Shown here in pieces: positions 62,929 through 64,000 of a stretch of 64,000 bases of DNA (positions are counted from its first letter, which is position 1; every line of letters starts with the position of its first letter). The notes under the pieces were generated by a model. That model was given only the letters and a program-made list of their open reading frames with translations, searched no databases and was not told where the DNA came from. The stretch is from Ruminococcus sp. AM36-2AA (GTDB lineage Bacteria; Bacillota; Clostridia; Lachnospirales; Lachnospiraceae). A program made the translations under genes and the position numbers. The stretch is from the NCBI RefSeq assembly GCF_003461955.1, contig NZ_QTYB01000001.1, positions 116,332-180,331 on the forward strand. Direction: 5' to 3'.

Positions 62929-63531
62929 TTAATTATTGCTATTTCTAATTTCTTCTGTGATTTCGGTCAGCATATGCTCAAACTGACATTTTACTTTCAC
63001 CTTATCTGATGCTCCATCATACACACTATAATAGAAAAACATATTTGCATAAAATTTAACTGCAGTCTCCTCTGGATTTTCTATTTTCATATTTTTGAAC
63101 AGATCCTTCACGTATTCTGCCGGTCCAGATACCAGATATTGCTGATACAACTTCTGCATTTCTTCATTTCTAAATTGTTCAAGCGTAAGCATTTTCCGAA
63201 ATGATGATGCAAAATCATCCTCTGTCCAATACTCAAACATTGATTTGCTGTATCCTACAAAATCTTCTACTGATACGTTCTGATATTCTTCCGGCATTTT
63301 CTCAATACTTTCTTCTGGTACTTCATTCTGCCTGGCTTGTTCACTGTCCTGCTGTTCCATTCGTTTCACAATGTGCAAAAATATGTCTCTCTTATTTTCA
63401 TAATGTCTGTATAACGCTCCTTTAGTCATTCCAAGAACCCCTGCAATCTAACTCACAGATACAGCTTCATATCCATTTTTCGCAAACAAGTGAAGGGCCA
63501 CAGTCATAATCTCTTCCTTTGTACTTCCCAT
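62929..63531 (-). pseudogene. TetR/AcrR regulator with in-frame TAG at codon 28
   Basis: From ATG 63531 the frame reads STKEEIMTVALHLFAKNGYE, AVSVS, then TAG (63450-63448), then IAGVLGMTKGALYRHYENKR and a complete ligand domain to 62929. The stop sits inside the helix-turn-helix, where Gln or Asp is usual, so CAG to TAG is likely. The length without the stop (200 codons) is normal. An ATG at 63429 would miss most of the HTH. The promoter and operator upstream look intact. Confidence 0.8.
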
Positions 63532-63554
63532 ACATAATCATCTCCCTTACTACA

Positions 63555-63606
63555 AATAAACGACCGTTTACAGTCCTATTTTAGTAAACGGTCGTTTATT
63601 TATCAA
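63555..63606 (-). promoter_or_regulatory. TetR promoter inside a 17-bp inverted repeat
   Basis: AATAAACGACCGTTTAC (63555-63571) and GTAAACGGTCGTTTATT (63584-63600) are perfect inverse copies; each is itself nearly palindromic (AAACG-AC-CGTTT). On the minus strand TTGATA (63606-63601), 17 bp and TAAAAT (63583-63578) place one operator in the spacer and one after the -10. Confidence 0.82.
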
Positions 63607-63631
63607 GTCATAAATGATTATTTGAGCAAAA

Positions 63632-63659
63632 GTACAAGGGATTTTAACGTCCCTTGTGC
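63632..63659 (-). terminator. Terminator of symporter gene
   Basis: ACAAGGGA (63634-63641) pairs with TCCCTTGT (63650-63657); T-rich exit on the minus strand (ACTTTTG). Confidence 0.65.
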
Positions 63660-63714
63660 TTTTCTCTTTTCTTTTTCTGTTTCAGCTCAAGCATTCGTTG
63701 TTCCGCCGCCTGTT

Positions 63715-64000
63715 TTATTTTTTTATATATCCCAGATCCGGGTTCTTATAATCCCCTCTGGCTTTTTTCTTTTCCACGTATGGCCCCCACACGTTTGCCT
63801 CATCTTTGATACCAACTGTCTCCGGATCAAATAATGGATCAAGCCCTGCATTTTTCTGTTTTTCATAATCTCTGACAATTTTAATAACCTGCGGCGTCAG
63901 AAGAAGGATACTGAATGTATTTACCCAGAGCATACAGCCAACTCCGATATCACCCATTGACCAGATCGTATCTCCGTCAATAAGGATTCCGAACAGACAG
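63715..64000 (-). CDS. AGCS-family sodium:alanine symporter, C-terminal part
   Basis: The frame stays open to the window edge (CLFGILIDGDTIWSMGDIGV) and continues LWVNTFSILLLTPQVIKIVR, the last transmembrane helix of AGCS sodium/alanine or glycine symporters. A hydrophilic tail ends DPETVGIKDEANVWGPYVEK and YIKK. After the stop, one frame over, lies a coherent basic stretch (KQAAEQRMLELKQKKKREKH) preceded by an A-run, so the tail may originally have been longer. The 5' part lies outside the window. Confidence 0.7.
   Translation of the reverse strand, partial: CLFGILIDGDTIWSMGDIGVGCMLWVNTFSILLLTPQVIKIVRDYEKQKNAGLDPLFDPETVGIKDEANVWGPYVEKKKARGDYKNPDLGYIKK

Overview
The window reads as a chromosomal segment of a Gram-positive anaerobic Clostridia, most likely a Lachnospiraceae (Blautia-like). 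The grounds are moderate GC, strong AGGAGG-type ribosome binding sites, many extended -10 promoters (TGnTATAAT), a B. subtilis-type LexA box in front of lexA, SepF, the Obg/L27/Prp/L21 cluster in Firmicute order, and the mutS-mutL-miaA and mreBCD-mrdA-minDE-rodA clusters. No rRNA, tRNA or CRISPR array was seen. The assignment rests on recognised families and gene order; no database search was possible.

Left part (1-21500). The first 700 bp hold wreckage of a Tn916-type integrative element: an excisionase-like frame without a start codon and an integrase amino-terminal part with a stop and a frameshift. It runs straight into mutS, which now uses a TTG start and has about 38 extra N-terminal residues. 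A long plus-strand run follows: mutS, mutL, miaA, a methionine-gamma-lyase-like PLP protein, two FAD-dependent oxidoreductases, radC, a divergent mreB, mreC, mreD, a very long PBP2, minD, minE, rodA, a D,D-carboxypeptidase and a cytidylate-kinase-like protein. This is a repair, tRNA-modification, cell-shape and division block. minC is missing from its usual place. A strong terminator separates it from a minus-strand, membrane-anchored, very acidic protein.

Middle part (21600-43900). Mostly single genes or small operons with their own promoters: HD phosphohydrolase and dinB; a small P-loop protein; a MATE pump broken by one in-frame TGA and overlapped by a BmrR-like MerR regulator, both behind a 19-bp-spacer promoter typical of MerR control; a MYG1-family protein with a C-terminal extension; a GH13 glycosidase; citrate synthase; an NCS2 purine permease followed by a two-component system; GNAT, DegV, CYTH and Cys-motif proteins; rhamnulose-1-phosphate aldolase behind a dense cluster of TGTGGTTTGT boxes; a tyrosine recombinase; dtd and an AI-2E-family permease; and a second cytidylate-kinase-like paralogue.

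Right part (43900-59400). Almost all minus-strand housekeeping operons: rluD, lspA, aroB, ylmH, sepF, yggS and an HlyD-like adaptor; then divergent lexA; then rsfS, yqeK, nadD, yhbY, obgE, rpmA, prp and rplU with an L21 leader; then RNase E/G, a DUF2344 protein and its B12-binding radical-SAM partner.

Far right (59580-63600). An AT-rich accessory patch of small and broken genes: a frameshifted unknown gene, alpha/beta-hydrolase and erythromycin-esterase fragments, a cysteine-rich KTR protein, a deleted DUF998 protein with an intact TetR, a GNAT, and a TetR with an in-frame TAG whose promoter sits inside a large inverted repeat. The window ends inside an AGCS sodium:alanine symporter. A short palindromic repeat family appears four times in intergenic sites; one copy differs by paired changes that preserve the stem.
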